Assembly: GCA_012798025.1 (NCBI GenBank)
Contig: JAAZNX010000090.1
Location: 1 to 6,155 of the forward strand
Origin: Methanothrix sp.
GTDB lineage: Archaea > Halobacteriota > Methanosarcinia > Methanotrichales > Methanotrichaceae
Direction: 5' to 3'
DNA length: 6,155 nt
Shown here: in pieces, positions 5,592 through 6,155 of the stretch
How positions within the stretch are numbered: the stretch's first letter is position 1
Layout of the letters: each line of letters begins with the position of its first letter
Made by a program: the position numbers and the translations under genes
The notes under the pieces: model-generated
Seen by the model: the letters and a program-made list of their open reading frames with translations, nothing else
What the model was told of the DNA's origin: nothing
Database searches by the model: none

Positions 5592-6155
5592 ATGAGCAAG
5601 GTAAATCTCGGGAGGAACATTTCCATCTATCCCATGCCTGTTACTTTGGTGGGTGCGATGGTGGATGGCAAGCCGAACTTCATGGCTGTGGCCTGGATCT
5701 GCAGGGTAAATGCTGCCCCGCCCATGCTGGCGGTGAGCCTAAACAAGCCGCGACACACAGCAAAGGGCATCCGGGAGAACGGGACTTTCAGCGTCAACTT
5801 TCCGGGCGCAAACATGGCTGAACAGGCAGACTACTGCGGCCTTGTATCTGGGAAAGAATCGGACAAGTCGGGGCTCTTCGAGGTCTTTTTTGGAGACCTC
5901 AAGACAGCGCCGATGATCAAGAGCTGTCCGCTTTGCATAGAGTGCACGCTAAAAGAGATCCGTGAGCTGCCTACAAATGATCTTTACATCGGAGAGATAG
6001 TGAGCTCCTACGCGGAGGAGAGCTGTTTTTCCGAGGGCAAGCTGGACATAAGAAAGATGAATCCATTGCTCTTGAGCATGCCGGATAACAGATATTGGAA
6101 GGTTGGCGACTATGTTGGAGATGCATGGAGCATGGGAAGCAGCCTGAAAGAGATC
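5592..6155 (+). CDS. Flavin reductase-like (flavoredoxin-type) FMN-binding protein, copy 2, 3'-partial
   Basis: The frame is open for 188 codons and reaches the right edge without a stop, so only the extreme C-terminus is missing. The protein begins MSKVNLGRNISIYPMPV and aligns end to end with copy 1. Shared blocks are Y-P-x-P-V-x-L-V-G (13-21), G-K-P-N-x-M (26-31), A-P-P-M-L-A-V-S-L-N-K (42-52), G-T-F-S-V-N-F-P (64-71) and A-D-Y-C-G-L-V-S-G-K (79-88). Later come L-P-T-N-D-L-Y-I-G-E-I and M-P-D-N-R-Y-W-x-V-G. It is expected to bind FMN and act in electron transfer in the cytoplasm. It has Cys in A-D-Y-C-G where copy 1 has Phe, and a C-P-L-C-I-E-C cluster where copy 1 has C-P-V-V-L-E-C, so the two are diverged paralogues with different possible cysteine chemistry. 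A perfect AGGAGG supports the start. By length it should end within a few codons of the edge. The substrate is unknown. Confidence 0.92.
   Translation, partial: MSKVNLGRNISIYPMPVTLVGAMVDGKPNFMAVAWICRVNAAPPMLAVSLNKPRHTAKGIRENGTFSVNFPGANMAEQADYCGLVSGKESDKSGLFEVFFGDLKTAPMIKSCPLCIECTLKEIRELPTNDLYIGEIVSSYAEESCFSEGKLDIRKMNPLLLSMPDNRYWKVGDYVGDAWSMGSSLKEI

Noticed and set aside
5564..5821. 85-codon plus-strand frame starting with TTG after the first flavoredoxin-like gene
   Set aside because: It is out of frame with the clear flavin-reductase-like protein starting at 5592, which has a perfect AGGAGG and conserved motifs.

Overview
The window looks like chromosomal DNA of a methanogenic archaeon, most plausibly of the Methanothrix (Methanosaeta) type. 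This is inferred from four things: a giant SdrD-B-like repeat surface protein; a pair of short flavoredoxin-like flavin reductase proteins of the kind common in methanogens; frequent AGA/AGG arginine and ATA isoleucine codons; and an archaeal TATA-like element close to a start codon. No rRNA, tRNA, insertion sequence, integrase or CRISPR array is visible. The genus is a judgement from protein style and was not tested by a search.

Region 1 (2-4144, + strand) is the 3' part of a very large gene for a probable secreted or cell-surface protein. Its N-terminus lies off the left edge. The visible 1380 residues form three blocks: about five and a half SdrD-B-like beta-sandwich repeats with Asp/Asn/Gly loops that probably bind calcium; five repeats of about 105 residues that are rich in Trp and resemble triple-tyrosine/Ig-like domains; and a C-terminal set of six blade-like repeats that looks like a closed six-bladed beta-propeller. 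No C-terminal membrane anchor or sorting signal is seen.

Region 2 (4145-4485) is a 341-base gap. It holds a good hairpin plus T-tract terminator for the big gene, a perfect 14-bp palindrome, and an archaeal TATA-like element placed correctly for the next gene.

Region 3 (4486-6155, + strand) is a tight three-gene cluster: a nitroreductase-family flavoprotein, then two paralogous flavin-reductase-like (flavoredoxin-like) proteins. The first two genes overlap by 11 bases. The third follows after 28 bases with a perfect Shine-Dalgarno sequence and runs off the right edge, so it has no stop codon in the window. The cluster is probably one redox operon of FMN-binding proteins; its substrate cannot be told from sequence.

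No clearly new defence or mobile system is present. The most interesting items are the propeller and Trp-rich repeats of the surface protein, the synonymous-only divergence between its neighbouring repeats, and the nitroreductase/double-flavoredoxin operon behind a palindrome-bearing promoter.
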